NCBI RefSeq assembly: GCF_003323715.1 | Contig: NZ_QOIN01000045.1 | Span: forward strand, 124,001 to 188,000 | DNA length: 64,000 bases | DNA from: Streptomyces diacarni | GTDB lineage: Bacteria; Actinomycetota; Actinomycetes; Streptomycetales; Streptomycetaceae | Direction: 5' to 3' | In this document: positions 45,913-55,121 of the stretch, piece by piece | Numbering within the stretch: the stretch's first letter is position 1 | Layout: every line of letters begins with the position of its first letter | Made by a program: the position numbers and the translations under genes | The notes under the pieces: generated by a model | Told to the model about the DNA's origin: nothing | Database searches by the model: none | What the model saw: only the letters and a program-made list of their open reading frames with translations

Positions 45913-47160
45913 TCACTTCAGGAAGTCCGGCACGTCCAGTTCCTCGGCCTGGCTGTCGTGGTACGGACGGGCCGGCGGCACCTGCGGCGTGGTGGGCGGA
46001 GGCGGCGGCACCTCACCCACCGGCGAGGGCTCCCTGCGGGAGGGGATCGAGTCCTCCTCCTCACGCGGCGTCACCGAGCCGAGGCCGCCGAAGGCGGGGC
46101 GCTCCGGCTCCGGATCACTGCTAGGGGACGGCGACTCCTCCTTGTACGCGGGCTGCGAGGAAGACGACGAGGAGGAGGAACCGAGCGCCTTCTCGCCCTT
46201 CTTGGAGGGCGGCTGACCGCCGTCGAAGCCGGCGGCGATGACGGTGACCCGCACCTCGTCGCCGAGTGCGTCGTCGATGACGGCGCCGAAGATGATGTTC
46301 GCCTCGGGGTGCGCGGCCTCGCTCACCAACTGCGCGGCCTCGTTGATCTCGAACAGCCCGAGGTCCGAGCCACCCGAGATGGACAGCAGCACCCCGCGCG
46401 CCCCGTCGATGGAGGCCTCCAGCAGCGGCGAGGAGATCGCCATCTCCGCCGCGGCCACCGCACGGTCGTCCCCGCGCGCCGAGCCGATCCCCATCAGGGC
46501 CGACCCCGCCTCGGACATCACGGACTTGACGTCGGCGAAGTCGAGGTTGATCAGGCCCGGAGTGGTGATCAGGTCGGTGATGCCCTGGACACCCGAGAGC
46601 AGCACCTGGTCCGCCGACTTGAACGCGTCCAGCACGCTCACCTGGCGGTCGGAGATGGACAGCAGCCGGTCGTTCGGAATGACGATCAGCGTGTCGACCT
46701 CGTCGCGCAGCCCGGCGATGCCGTCCTCGGCCTGGTTGGCGCGGCGGCGGCCCTCGAAGGTGAAGGGGCGGGTGACGACGCCGATGGTGAGGGCGCCGAG
46801 CGAGCGGGCGATGTTCGCCACGACGGGCGCGCCGCCCGTGCCGGTGCCACCGCCCTCGCCCGCGGTCACGAAGACCATGTCGGCCCCCTTGAGGACCTCC
46901 TCGATCTCCTCGCGGTGGTCCTCGGCCGCCTTGCGGCCGACGTCCGGGTTGGCGCCGGCGCCGAGGCCGCGAGTCAGCTCGCGGCCCACGTCGAGCTTGA
47001 CGTCGGCGTCGCTCATCAACAGGGCTTGCGCGTCAGTGTTGATCGCGATGAACTCGACGCCCTTGAGACCGACCTCGATCATCCGGTTGATGGCGTTCAC
47101 GCCACCGCCGCCGATTCCGACGACCTTGATGACTGCGAGGTAGTTCTGCGGTGCTGCCAC
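45913..47160 (-). CDS. ftsZ: Cell division protein FtsZ
   Basis: 415 residues. The GTPase has VVGIGGGGVNAINRM (13-27) and the tubulin signature GGGTGTGG (103-110); NLDFADVKSVM is the T7 loop that completes the neighbour's active site. A linker rich in Ser, Pro and Glu leads to the C-terminal tail DVPDFLK that binds SepF and FtsW-type partners. It starts at GTG 47160 with GAGAGG upstream. It forms the sporulation-septum ladders of aerial hyphae. Confidence 0.97.
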   Translation of the reverse strand: MAAPQNYLAVIKVVGIGGGGVNAINRMIEVGLKGVEFIAINTDAQALLMSDADVKLDVGRELTRGLGAGANPDVGRKAAEDHREEIEEVLKGADMVFVTAGEGGGTGTGGAPVVANIARSLGALTIGVVTRPFTFEGRRRANQAEDGIAGLRDEVDTLIVIPNDRLLSISDRQVSVLDAFKSADQVLLSGVQGITDLITTPGLINLDFADVKSVMSEAGSALMGIGSARGDDRAVAAAEMAISSPLLEASIDGARGVLLSISGGSDLGLFEINEAAQLVSEAAHPEANIIFGAVIDDALGDEVRVTVIAAGFDGGQPPSKKGEKALGSSSSSSSSQPAYKEESPSPSSDPEPERPAFGGLGSVTPREEEDSIPSRREPSPVGEVPPPPPTTPQVPPARPYHDSQAEELDVPDFLK

Positions 47161-47219
47161 GTCGAAGGCCTCTCGCCTCGAGTTACGTATCCCTGTGGGG
47201 CGGTCCGAACGCCGACCCG

Positions 47220-47244
47220 AACCCTAAGCGTGAAGTTTAGGGTT
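47220..47244. promoter_or_regulatory. Palindrome upstream of ftsZ
   Basis: AACCCTAA and its exact complement TTAGGGTT are separated by 9 bases, 60-84 bases upstream of the ftsZ start. It is an operator candidate or a leader stem. Confidence 0.5.
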
Positions 47245-47301
47245 ACCAGTGCCTGTCTTACTTGGACTCTTCGCAACGGACACTAAGTCGACAAGTGCTG
47301 G

Positions 47302-47316
47302 GTGTTCAACGAACAC
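47302..47316. promoter_or_regulatory. Short palindrome upstream of ftsZ
   Basis: GTGTTC-AAC-GAACAC is a perfect inverted repeat with 6-base arms. Its half sites face the wrong way for a LexA box. Confidence 0.4.
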
Positions 47317-47564
47317 GCCGAACCTCCCGTTTTTCTTTTCACCCTATGTGATCAGGCCTTGCAGTAGCCATCCAGGGTGCTCACCAGCGGCTATGTCAGT
47401 CAACTGACCAAGCCGCCGACCGATGTGGGTTCAGCCTGGACAAGCCGGGTGCCGCCGGTCAACTGACGCGGCCACGAGCGTGGCGACTCCAGCCGTTCGC
47501 CGAACCCGGCCGGGGGTACACGGGGGTTGTGCCGCCCGTACCACGGCGGGTGGATCGGCGCGGT

Positions 47565-48518
47565 TCAACCGCCCGAGGCGGCGGGGGCACTGGGCACCGT
47601 GACGTCGAAGTGGGTGGCGTCCTTCGCCGCCTTCAGCAGGGCGGTCAGCGCGGCGGCCTTCGCCTTGCCGCGTTCGGCGCTGCCCCACCGCACGGTGCGG
47701 TCCTCGGTCAGTTCGACGGTGATGTCGTCGTATGAGCGGACTCTTACCAGCCGGGTGGCGTCCTGGACGGCGTCGGGCAGGGAAGTGGCGACCCGCGCCG
47801 CCTCCTTCCGCAGCCGCCGGGCGGAGAAGTACCTCTCGGCGGCTTCCTTCTTCGGTTCCACCGCGAGAAGCGGAACGCCTTTCGGTGGCTTGTCGTCTGT
47901 GGCGAATCGCACGCCTTCGGCGTCCACCTCGACGTACTTTCCCGCGTTCTCCATGACGAGTTCGGGCCGTCTTTCGGTGACGGTGACGGTGATGCCGTGC
48001 GGCCAGTCCCGCTCGGCGACCACCTCGCGCACGCGCGGCAGCGCGGCGCGGACGCGTTGCCGCACCGCGCCCTTGTCGACGGAGATGAGCGGCTCCCCGA
48101 GTGGGACCGCCGCCGCGTGGGTGACCTCGGAGCGGGTCAGGGCCCGGGTGCCGTCGACGGAGACGCTCTCGGCGCGCAGCCACGGGGAGCCGTAGAGCAC
48201 CCAGGTGCCGAACCCGCCGAGCGGCAGCGCGAGCGCGAGGGCGAGGACGAGGGTGCGGCGACGCGGTACGCGTGCCCCCAACCCGGTCCGGCGCAGCGGT
48301 CCCTGCGGCTGCTCACCGTGCCCGGATTCCGGCCCGGAACCGGAACCCGAACCGGAGGCGCGGGCGCCGCGCACTCGGGCGCCGGGCGCGAGGCGGGCGC
48401 CGGCGCGCCCGCCCTCGGCCTCGGCGGTCCGCGCCCGTGGCCGCGCCGCCGCCGCTTCGGCCCTGCCGCTCGCCTGCTCCGCCTGGGCAGCCTTGGCGGT
48501 TCTCGCAGCTCTGACCAC
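47565..48518 (-). CDS. ftsQ: Cell division protein FtsQ/DivIB
   Basis: 317 residues. A long Ala/Arg/Gly-rich cytoplasmic N-terminus (about 100 residues), one membrane helix, the POTRA domain beginning LRAESVSVDGTRALTRSEV, and a beta domain. It scaffolds FtsL and FtsI at the septum. The GTG at 48518 is the most likely start; the N-terminal region is low-complexity, so shorter starts cannot be excluded. Confidence 0.9.
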   Translation of the reverse strand: MVRAARTAKAAQAEQASGRAEAAAARPRARTAEAEGGRAGARLAPGARVRGARASGSGSGSGPESGHGEQPQGPLRRTGLGARVPRRRTLVLALALALPLGGFGTWVLYGSPWLRAESVSVDGTRALTRSEVTHAAAVPLGEPLISVDKGAVRQRVRAALPRVREVVAERDWPHGITVTVTERRPELVMENAGKYVEVDAEGVRFATDDKPPKGVPLLAVEPKKEAAERYFSARRLRKEAARVATSLPDAVQDATRLVRVRSYDDITVELTEDRTVRWGSAERGKAKAAALTALLKAAKDATHFDVTVPSAPAASGG

Positions 48519-48577
48519 GCCGGACCACCCTGCTTTCTGCGTTGTCGGCGAGTCGCCGCCGCCGCGCCGCGCGGGGA

Positions 48578-49672
48578 TCAGCCCTCGCGGCGCGAGGCGA
48601 TCGCCTCGTACACCATGCCGACGAGGAGTTCGTCGGCGTCCGGACGGCCGAACTCGGCTGCGGCGCGCGACATGGCGGTGAGCTGCTGCGGGTCGGTGAG
48701 GACCGGGAGCACGTTGCCCTGGATCCACTCCGGTGTCAGTTCCGCGTCGTCGACGAGGAGTCCGCCGCCGGCCTTGACGACCGGCTGGGCGTTGAGCCGC
48801 TGTTCGCCGTTGCCGATGGGCAGCGGGACGTAGGCGGCGGGGAGCCCGACGGCCGAGAGTTCCGCCACGGTCATCGCGCCCGCGCGGCAGAGCATCATGT
48901 CGGCCGCGGCGTACGCGAGGTCCATCCGGTCCACATACGGTACCGGCAGATAGGGCGGCATTCCGGGCATCTGCTCCACGTGGGGGAGCTCGTTCTTCGG
49001 GCCGACGGCGTGCAGGATCTGCACACCGGCTCGCTGGAGATGCGGAACGACCTGCTGGACGACCTCGTTGAGCCGCCGCGCGCCCTGCGAGCCGCCGGAC
49101 ACCAGCAGCGTGGGCAGGTTGGGGGAGAGCCCGAACGCGGCGCGCGCCTCGGCGCGCAGCGCCGCCCGGTTGAGCGTCGCGATGGAGCGGCGCAGCGGGA
49201 TGCCGACGTACCGCGCGCCGCGCAGCTTGCTGTCGGGGGTGGAGACGGCGACGCCGTGCGCGTACCGGGAGCCGATCTTGTTGGCGAGCCCGGGGCGCGC
49301 GTTGGCCTCGTGGACGACGATGGGCACGCCGGCGCGCTTGGCCGCCAGATATCCGGGAAGGGCGACGTAGCCGCCGAAGCCGACGACGCAGTCGGCCTTG
49401 TTGCGCTCCAGGATCTGCTCGGCCGCCTTGATGGTCCCGCGCAGCCGTCCTGGCACGGTGATCAGCTCGGGTGTGGGTTTGCGCGGCAGCGGAACCGCCG
49501 GGATCAACTCGAGCGCGTAGCCGCGCTCGGGCACGAGCCGCGTCTCCAGTCCGCGCTCCGTACCGAGGGCTGTAATCCCCACGGTCGGGTCCTGCCTGCG
49601 CAGGGCGTCCGCGAGGGCGAGCGCGGGCTCGATGTGGCCGGCGGTCCCCCCACCGGCGAGTACGACGTGCAC
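48578..49672 (-). CDS. murG: UDP-GlcNAc:lipid I transferase MurG
   Basis: 364 residues. GGGTAGHIEPALALADAL is the N-terminal G-loop. LLVSGGSQGARRLNEVV and MLCRAGAMTVAELSAVGLPA form the UDP-GlcNAc site. It turns lipid I into lipid II at the inner face of the membrane. It starts 6 bases after the ftsW stop. Confidence 0.96.
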   Translation of the reverse strand: MHVVLAGGGTAGHIEPALALADALRRQDPTVGITALGTERGLETRLVPERGYALELIPAVPLPRKPTPELITVPGRLRGTIKAAEQILERNKADCVVGFGGYVALPGYLAAKRAGVPIVVHEANARPGLANKIGSRYAHGVAVSTPDSKLRGARYVGIPLRRSIATLNRAALRAEARAAFGLSPNLPTLLVSGGSQGARRLNEVVQQVVPHLQRAGVQILHAVGPKNELPHVEQMPGMPPYLPVPYVDRMDLAYAAADMMLCRAGAMTVAELSAVGLPAAYVPLPIGNGEQRLNAQPVVKAGGGLLVDDAELTPEWIQGNVLPVLTDPQQLTAMSRAAAEFGRPDADELLVGMVYEAIASRREG

Positions 49673-49678
49673 GCTGTT

Positions 49679-51070
49679 TCACCGCTCTCCGGACGGCGGC
49701 CGGGTGGCGCGCCGTCTCATCGTCTTCTTACTCCTCCGCCCGTAGGTGGCCCCCGGACGTAGCACCCCTGGCCCTCCTCCCGTGCGCAGCCGCAGAGCGG
49801 GCTGTCGCACGGCCAGCGCCACACGTGCCGCCGGGTCGCTGCGCGCGAAGGCGATCAGCAGCCCGACGGCGAACATCGTCGGCAGCAGGGCGGACCCACC
49901 GTAGGAGAACAGCGGGAGGGGGACGCCGGCGATCGGCAGCAGGCCGAGCACCGCACCGATGTTGATCACCGCCTGGGCGGTGATCCACGTTGTCACGCCT
50001 CCCGCGGCGTACCTCACGAAGGGTTCCTCCGAGCGTCCGGCCACGCGGATACCCGCATAGCCTAGAGCCGCGAACAGAGCGAGTACCGACAGCGTCCCCG
50101 CCAGTCCGAGTTCCTCCCCGGTCACGGCGAAGATGAAGTCGGTGTGCGGTTCGGGGAGTTGGCCCCATTTTTCCATACTCGCACCGAGTCCGGAACCGAA
50201 CCAGCCGCCCGAGGCCAGCGCGTAGATACCGTGCACGGCCTGCCAGCACTGGTCGTCGCGGCCCGGTTCGGTGGCGGCGATGCAGCCGAGGCGGGACATC
50301 CGGTTGGGGCTGGAGACGATGAGGAACGCGCCGGCGGTGACGGCCGCGGCGAGCACCCCGGTGAACAGCCGGGTGGGCGCCCCGGCCAGCCACAGCAGTC
50401 CGAACAGTACGGCGGCCAGGATGATGGCGGTGCCCATGTCGCCGCCGAGCATGATGAGCGCGAGGAGCAGCAGGCCGACGGGCACCAGGGGGACGAGCAG
50501 GTGTTTCCACTGGGCGAGCATCTTCTTCTCGCCCTTGCGTGCCAGCAGGTCGGCGCCCCACAGGACGAGCGCCAGCTTGGCGAACTCGCTGGGCTGGGCC
50601 TGGAAGGGGCCGCCCAGGTAGATCCAGTTCCGGTTCCCGTTGACGGTCTGTCCGATGCCGGGCACCTGGACGAGGCACATCAGGAAGACGGAGCCGGCGA
50701 GCAGCGGGTAGGCCAGCGCCCGGTGCAGCCGCAGCGGCATCCGGGCGGCGGCCAGCAGCAGCACCGCGCCGAGTGCGGCGGCCACGAGTTGTTTGCGGAA
50801 GTAGTAGGTGGAGGCGAGCCCGGACTGGAGGGCCTGGATCTGGGAGGCGGAGAAGACCATCACCAGTCCGAGGACGGTGAGGATCAGGCTGCCGCCCAGG
50901 ATCAGGTAGTACGCGGTCAGGGGCCGGTCCCAGGCGCGCTTGGCGCGCAGGAACAGGCGCTGGGGCGCGGTGGTGCCCGCAGTCGCCCGGGGGCGCCCCG
51001 ACTCACGCGGGGGCGCGGGACGGGTGCTCGTGCGCCGGGGTGTGGGCGGTTTGGCGGATCGCGCCGTCAT
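49679..51070 (-). CDS. ftsW: Peptidoglycan glycosyltransferase FtsW (SEDS family)
   Basis: 463 residues with about ten membrane helices and the SEDS motifs WIYLGGPFQAQPSEFAKLAL and PEPHTDFIFAVTGEELG. It polymerises lipid II at the septum with FtsI. GGAGGGG 6 bases before the ATG at 51070 decides against the ATG at 51100. The last 40 residues are basic and cytoplasmic. Confidence 0.95.
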   Translation of the reverse strand: MTARSAKPPTPRRTSTRPAPPRESGRPRATAGTTAPQRLFLRAKRAWDRPLTAYYLILGGSLILTVLGLVMVFSASQIQALQSGLASTYYFRKQLVAAALGAVLLLAAARMPLRLHRALAYPLLAGSVFLMCLVQVPGIGQTVNGNRNWIYLGGPFQAQPSEFAKLALVLWGADLLARKGEKKMLAQWKHLLVPLVPVGLLLLALIMLGGDMGTAIILAAVLFGLLWLAGAPTRLFTGVLAAAVTAGAFLIVSSPNRMSRLGCIAATEPGRDDQCWQAVHGIYALASGGWFGSGLGASMEKWGQLPEPHTDFIFAVTGEELGLAGTLSVLALFAALGYAGIRVAGRSEEPFVRYAAGGVTTWITAQAVINIGAVLGLLPIAGVPLPLFSYGGSALLPTMFAVGLLIAFARSDPAARVALAVRQPALRLRTGGGPGVLRPGATYGRRSKKTMRRRATRPPSGER

Positions 51071-51118
51071 CCGTATCCCCTCCGTCTCCCCCGCGTCCAC
51101 GGCCGACGGGGCGCGGGG

Positions 51119-52621
51119 TTACTGCTCGCTGCGGCCTTCGGCGGCCAGTGCGCGGACCGCCTCGGCGAACGCGTCGCCGCGGGCGTTGTAGTTGACGAAC
51201 ATGTCCATCGACGCGCACGCGGGAGCCAGCAGTACGGTATCCCCCTGGCGTGCCAGCGCTCTCGCCTCGCGGACGGCCGAAGCCATCGCCCCAGTGTCGG
51301 TGCGGTCCACGTCGGTGACCGGCACATCGGGGGCGTGTCGCGCCAGGGCTTGCCTGATCAGCTGCCGGTCGGCGCCGATGAGGACCACACCGCGCAGCCG
51401 CGGAGCCGACCTGGCCACCAGCTCGTCGAAGGTCGCGCCCTTGGCCAGCCCGCCCGCGATCCACACGATCGGGTCGTAGGCGGCCAGCGAGGCCTCCGTG
51501 GCGTGGGTGTTGGTCGCCTTGGAGTCGTCGACGTAGGCCACCCCGTCCACGTCGGCGACGTGCGTGATGCGGTGCGCGTCGGGGCTGAAGGCGCGCAGCC
51601 CGTCGCGGACGGCCGAGGGCGGCACGCCGAAGGCGCGGGCGAGCGCGGCGGCCGCGAGCGCGTTGGCGATGTTGTGCGGGGCCGGAGGATTGACGTCGCC
51701 GACCTCGGCCAGCTCCTGCGCCTGGTGCTGCCGGTTGTCGACGAAGGCCCGGTCGACGAGCACCCCCTCGACCACACCCAGTTGCGAGGGCGCGGGCGTA
51801 CCGAGCGTGAAGCCGATGGCGCGGGCGCCCTCGGCCACGTCGGCCTCGCGCACCAGGTCCTCGGTGCGCGGCTTGGCGTCGGCGTCGTCGGCGTTGTAGA
51901 CGCAGGCGACCTGGTTGCCCTCGTAGATGCGGCCCTTGGCGGCGGCGTACGCCTCCATCGAGCCGTGCCAGTCGAGGTGGTCGGGGGCGAGGTTGAGCAC
52001 GGCGGCGGAGTGCGGGCGCAGGCTGGGGGCCCAGTGGAGCTGGTAGCTGGACAGCTCGACGGCGAGCACGTCGAGCCCTTCGTAGGGCTCCACGCCCAGC
52101 ACCGCGTCGATGAGGGAGACGCCGATGTTGCCGACCGCGGCCGTGCGCAGCCCGGCGGCGCGCAGGACGGCGGCCAGCATCTGCACGGTGGTGGTCTTGC
52201 CGTTGGTGCCGGTGACCGCGAGCCACGGCGCGCTGCCGGGCCCGCGCAGCCGCCAGGCCAGCTCCACGTCGCCCCACACCGGGACGCCCGCCTCGGCCGC
52301 CGCCGCGAAGAGGGGGCTGGTGGGCTTGAACCCCGGCGTGGTGACGACCAGGTCCGTGCCCTTCGGCAGGGTGCGGTCGTCGCCGAGCCGCACGGCGATG
52401 CCGAGGGCCTCCAGCTCGGCGGCCTGCCGGCGCGGCCCCTCGCCGTCGCCGCCGTTGACCGCCGTGACGCGGGCGCCGAGGCGGTGCAGCGCCTTGGCCG
52501 CGGGCATGCCGCTGACGCCGAGCCCGGCCACGACCGCGTGCTTGCCGGACAGCTCCTGCGACAGTGCGGTCGTATCCGCCGTGCTGGTGGAGGTCACGCG
52601 CTCGCCACTCCGTGAGGTCAC
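51119..52621 (-). CDS. murD: UDP-MurNAc-L-Ala:D-Glu ligase MurD
   Basis: 500 residues. VAGLGVSG near the N-terminus binds the UDP moiety, VTGTNGKTTTVQML is the ATP P-loop, and YVDDSKATNTHAT is a Mur ligase signature. The GTG at 52621 overlaps the mraY stop (GTGA) and is preferred; GTG 52597 would give 492 residues and has GGAG upstream. It adds D-Glu to the peptide. Confidence 0.95.
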   Translation of the reverse strand: MTSRSGERVTSTSTADTTALSQELSGKHAVVAGLGVSGMPAAKALHRLGARVTAVNGGDGEGPRRQAAELEALGIAVRLGDDRTLPKGTDLVVTTPGFKPTSPLFAAAAEAGVPVWGDVELAWRLRGPGSAPWLAVTGTNGKTTTVQMLAAVLRAAGLRTAAVGNIGVSLIDAVLGVEPYEGLDVLAVELSSYQLHWAPSLRPHSAAVLNLAPDHLDWHGSMEAYAAAKGRIYEGNQVACVYNADDADAKPRTEDLVREADVAEGARAIGFTLGTPAPSQLGVVEGVLVDRAFVDNRQHQAQELAEVGDVNPPAPHNIANALAAAALARAFGVPPSAVRDGLRAFSPDAHRITHVADVDGVAYVDDSKATNTHATEASLAAYDPIVWIAGGLAKGATFDELVARSAPRLRGVVLIGADRQLIRQALARHAPDVPVTDVDRTDTGAMASAVREARALARQGDTVLLAPACASMDMFVNYNARGDAFAEAVRALAAEGRSEQ

Positions 52622-53682
52622 TTGCTGGCCGCCCAGCCCGCGTAGAAGATGCCGACGCCGACGATGGCGCACATGCCCTGGATGATCCAGAACCGCACCA
52701 CCACAAGGACCTCGGACCACCCCTTGAGTTCGAAGTGGTGCTGGAGCGGCGCCATCTTGAAGACGCGCTTGCCGGTCAGCCTGAAGGAGCCGACCTGGAT
52801 GACGACGGACATGGTGATGAGCACGAACAGCCCGCCGAGGATGGCCAGCAGCAGTTCGGTGCGCGAGCAGATGGCCAGGCCGGCGAGCGCGCCGCCCAGC
52901 GCCAGGGAGCCGGTGTCACCCATGAAGATCTTCGCCGGGGAGGTGTTCCACCACAGGAAGCCGAAGCAGGCGCCCATCAGCGCGGCGGCGACGACGGCGA
53001 GGTCGAGCGGATCCCGTACCTCGTAACAGCCGGGGCCCGCGGTGGCGATGTGCGCGCAGGACTCCTGGTACTCCCACACGCAGATGAACACATAAGCGCC
53101 GAAGACCATCACCGAGGCGCCGGTGGCCAGGCCGTCGAGACCGTCGGTGAGGTTCACGCCGTTGGACATCGCCAGGATCATGAACAGCGCCCAGACGACG
53201 AACAGCACGGGCGGCAGTGCCCAGCCGAAGTCCTGGGTGAAGGAGAGCTTGGTGGAGGCGGGGGTGAGCTCGCGCGCGTTCTCGAAGCTGAGGGCGAGGG
53301 CGGCGAAGGCGATACCGACGATGAGCTGCCCGGCCATCTTCGCCTTGGCGCGCAGGCCCAGGCTCCGCTGCTTGACGATCTTGATGTAGTCGTCCAGGAA
53401 GCCGACCAGGCCCATCCCCGCGAACAGGAAGAGCACCAGCACGCCGGAGAAGGACGGCGGTGCGCCGGTGACCAGCTTGGTGAGCACGTAGGCGAGCAGC
53501 GTCGCCAGGATGAAGGCGATGCCGCCCATCGTGGGGGTGCCGCGCTTGCTGTGGTGGTTCTGCGGGCCGTCGTCGCGGATGAACTGGCCGTAGCCTCGCG
53601 AGGCGAGCAGCTTGATCAGCAGCGGGGTCCCGACCAGGGACAGGAAGAGTCCGATGACCCCGGAGATAAGGATCTGCCTCAT
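52618..53682 (-). CDS. mraY: Phospho-MurNAc-pentapeptide transferase MraY
   Basis: 354 residues with about ten membrane helices. MGLVGFLDDYIKI and NGVNLTDGLDGLATGA carry the catalytic aspartates, and the HHH-type PLQHHFELKG follows. It makes lipid I on undecaprenyl phosphate. It overlaps murF and murD by 4 bases each. Confidence 0.97.
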   Translation of the reverse strand: MRQILISGVIGLFLSLVGTPLLIKLLASRGYGQFIRDDGPQNHHSKRGTPTMGGIAFILATLLAYVLTKLVTGAPPSFSGVLVLFLFAGMGLVGFLDDYIKIVKQRSLGLRAKAKMAGQLIVGIAFAALALSFENARELTPASTKLSFTQDFGWALPPVLFVVWALFMILAMSNGVNLTDGLDGLATGASVMVFGAYVFICVWEYQESCAHIATAGPGCYEVRDPLDLAVVAAALMGACFGFLWWNTSPAKIFMGDTGSLALGGALAGLAICSRTELLLAILGGLFVLITMSVVIQVGSFRLTGKRVFKMAPLQHHFELKGWSEVLVVVRFWIIQGMCAIVGVGIFYAGWAASK

Positions 53683-55121
53683 CGGGCGGCGCCTCCGGCC
53701 TCGTGCGCCGAACCGGCCGTTCCCTCCAGGAGGGCTGCCGCCACCTTCTCCAGACCCACCGACCTGGAGGCCTTCACCAGTACGACATCCCCCGCGCGCA
53801 GTTGATCACGCAACAGGTCGACGGCCGCCTCAGTGCCGGACACGTGCACCGACTCCTCACCCCACGAACCCTCGTTCTTGGCACCCATGTCGAGCCAGGC
53901 GGCCTCCCGGCCTCCGACTGCCACGAGCTTGCTGACGTTGAGCCGGACGGCGAGCCGTCCGATCGCGTCGTGCTCGGCGAGCGAGTCGTCGCCGAGCTCG
54001 GCCATCTCGCCCAGCACCGCCCAGGTCCGGCCCCCCCGGGCCTTCGTTGCCTGGCCCATGGCGGTCAGCGCGCGCAGCGCGGCCCGCATGGAGTCGGGGT
54101 TGGCGTTGTAGGCGTCGTTGACGACCGTGACGCCGTCGGCGCGTTCTGTGACCTCCATCCGCCACCGGGAGAGCGTGCCCGCCGCGGAGAGCGCGTCAGC
54201 GATGTCTCCAGCGGGCATGCCCAGTTGGTGGGCGACGGCGGCCGCGGCAAGCGCGTTCGACACGTGGTGCTCACCGTACAGGCGGAGCGTCACGTCCCCG
54301 CACCCGGTGGGTGTGTGAAGCGTGAAAGCGGGGGTACCGCGCTGGGACAACCGCACGTTTTCCGCCCGTACGTCCGCTTCGCGATCCTCGCCGAAGTACA
54401 GGACGCGGGCCTCGGTGCGCGCGGCCATCGCGCGCACGTACGGGTCGTCGGCGTTGAGTACCGCCACTCCCCCGTCGTCCGCGCCGGGCAGCGTCTCCAC
54501 CAGCTCGCCCTTGGCCTGGGCGATCGCCTCGCGGCCGCCGAACTCACCGATGTGCGCGGTGCCGACGTTGAGGACGACGCCGATCCGCGGCGGTGTCAGC
54601 TCGGTGAGGTACCGGATGTGCCCGATACCGCGCGCGCCCATCTCCAGCACCAGGTGCCGGGTGTCCGCCTCGGCGCGCAGCGCCGTGAGCGGCAGCCCGA
54701 TCTCGTTGTTCTGGGAGCCCTCCGGCCACACCGTGGGACCCAGCCGCGACAGCAGCTGGGCGATGAGGTCCTTGGTGCTGGTCTTGCCGCTGGACCCGGT
54801 CAGCGCCACCACCTGGGCGCCGAGGGTGTGGACGGTGTGCCGCGCGAGGGCACCGAGGGCTCGAGTGACGTCGTCGACGACGATCGCGGGCACACCGACG
54901 GGACGGGTGGCGAGCACGGCGAGCGCGCCCGCTTCGACGGCCGCCGCCGCGAAGTCGTGGCCGTCGGCACGCTCACCGGGGAACGCCGCGAAGAGGGCGC
55001 CGGGGCCCACCTGGCGGGAGTCGATCACCACGGGCCCGGTGATCCACGCGTCCTGGTCCGTTATGTCGTGCTGCCGTCCGCCGGTGAGGGCGGCGATCTG
55101 AGCGAGGGAGAGGGGGATCAT
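53679..55121 (-). CDS. murF: UDP-MurNAc-tripeptide:D-Ala-D-Ala ligase MurF
   Basis: 480 residues. ALTGSSGKTSTKDLIAQLL is the P-loop, VWPEGSQNNEIGLPL and NDAYNANPDSM are MurF signatures. It adds D-Ala-D-Ala to complete the pentapeptide. The ATG at 55121 overlaps the murE stop (ATGA). Confidence 0.96.
   Translation of the reverse strand: MIPLSLAQIAALTGGRQHDITDQDAWITGPVVIDSRQVGPGALFAAFPGERADGHDFAAAAVEAGALAVLATRPVGVPAIVVDDVTRALGALARHTVHTLGAQVVALTGSSGKTSTKDLIAQLLSRLGPTVWPEGSQNNEIGLPLTALRAEADTRHLVLEMGARGIGHIRYLTELTPPRIGVVLNVGTAHIGEFGGREAIAQAKGELVETLPGADDGGVAVLNADDPYVRAMAARTEARVLYFGEDREADVRAENVRLSQRGTPAFTLHTPTGCGDVTLRLYGEHHVSNALAAAAVAHQLGMPAGDIADALSAAGTLSRWRMEVTERADGVTVVNDAYNANPDSMRAALRALTAMGQATKARGGRTWAVLGEMAELGDDSLAEHDAIGRLAVRLNVSKLVAVGGREAAWLDMGAKNEGSWGEESVHVSGTEAAVDLLRDQLRAGDVVLVKASRSVGLEKVAAALLEGTAGSAHEAGGAAR

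Larger units (their letters stand above)
47161..47564. other. ftsZ upstream regulatory region
   Basis: This 404-base gap has no gene I can support and is less G+C-rich than its surroundings. It contains three palindromes (47220-47244, 47302-47316, 47395-47408) and one GACAC (47279-47283), the core motif of WhiA. In S. coelicolor ftsZ is known to be transcribed from several promoters in this interval, one induced in sporulation. Confidence 0.65.

Noticed and set aside
47302..47316. GTTC-N3-GAAC as a LexA SOS box
   Set aside because: The half sites are reversed compared with GAAC-N4-GTTC and the spacing differs.
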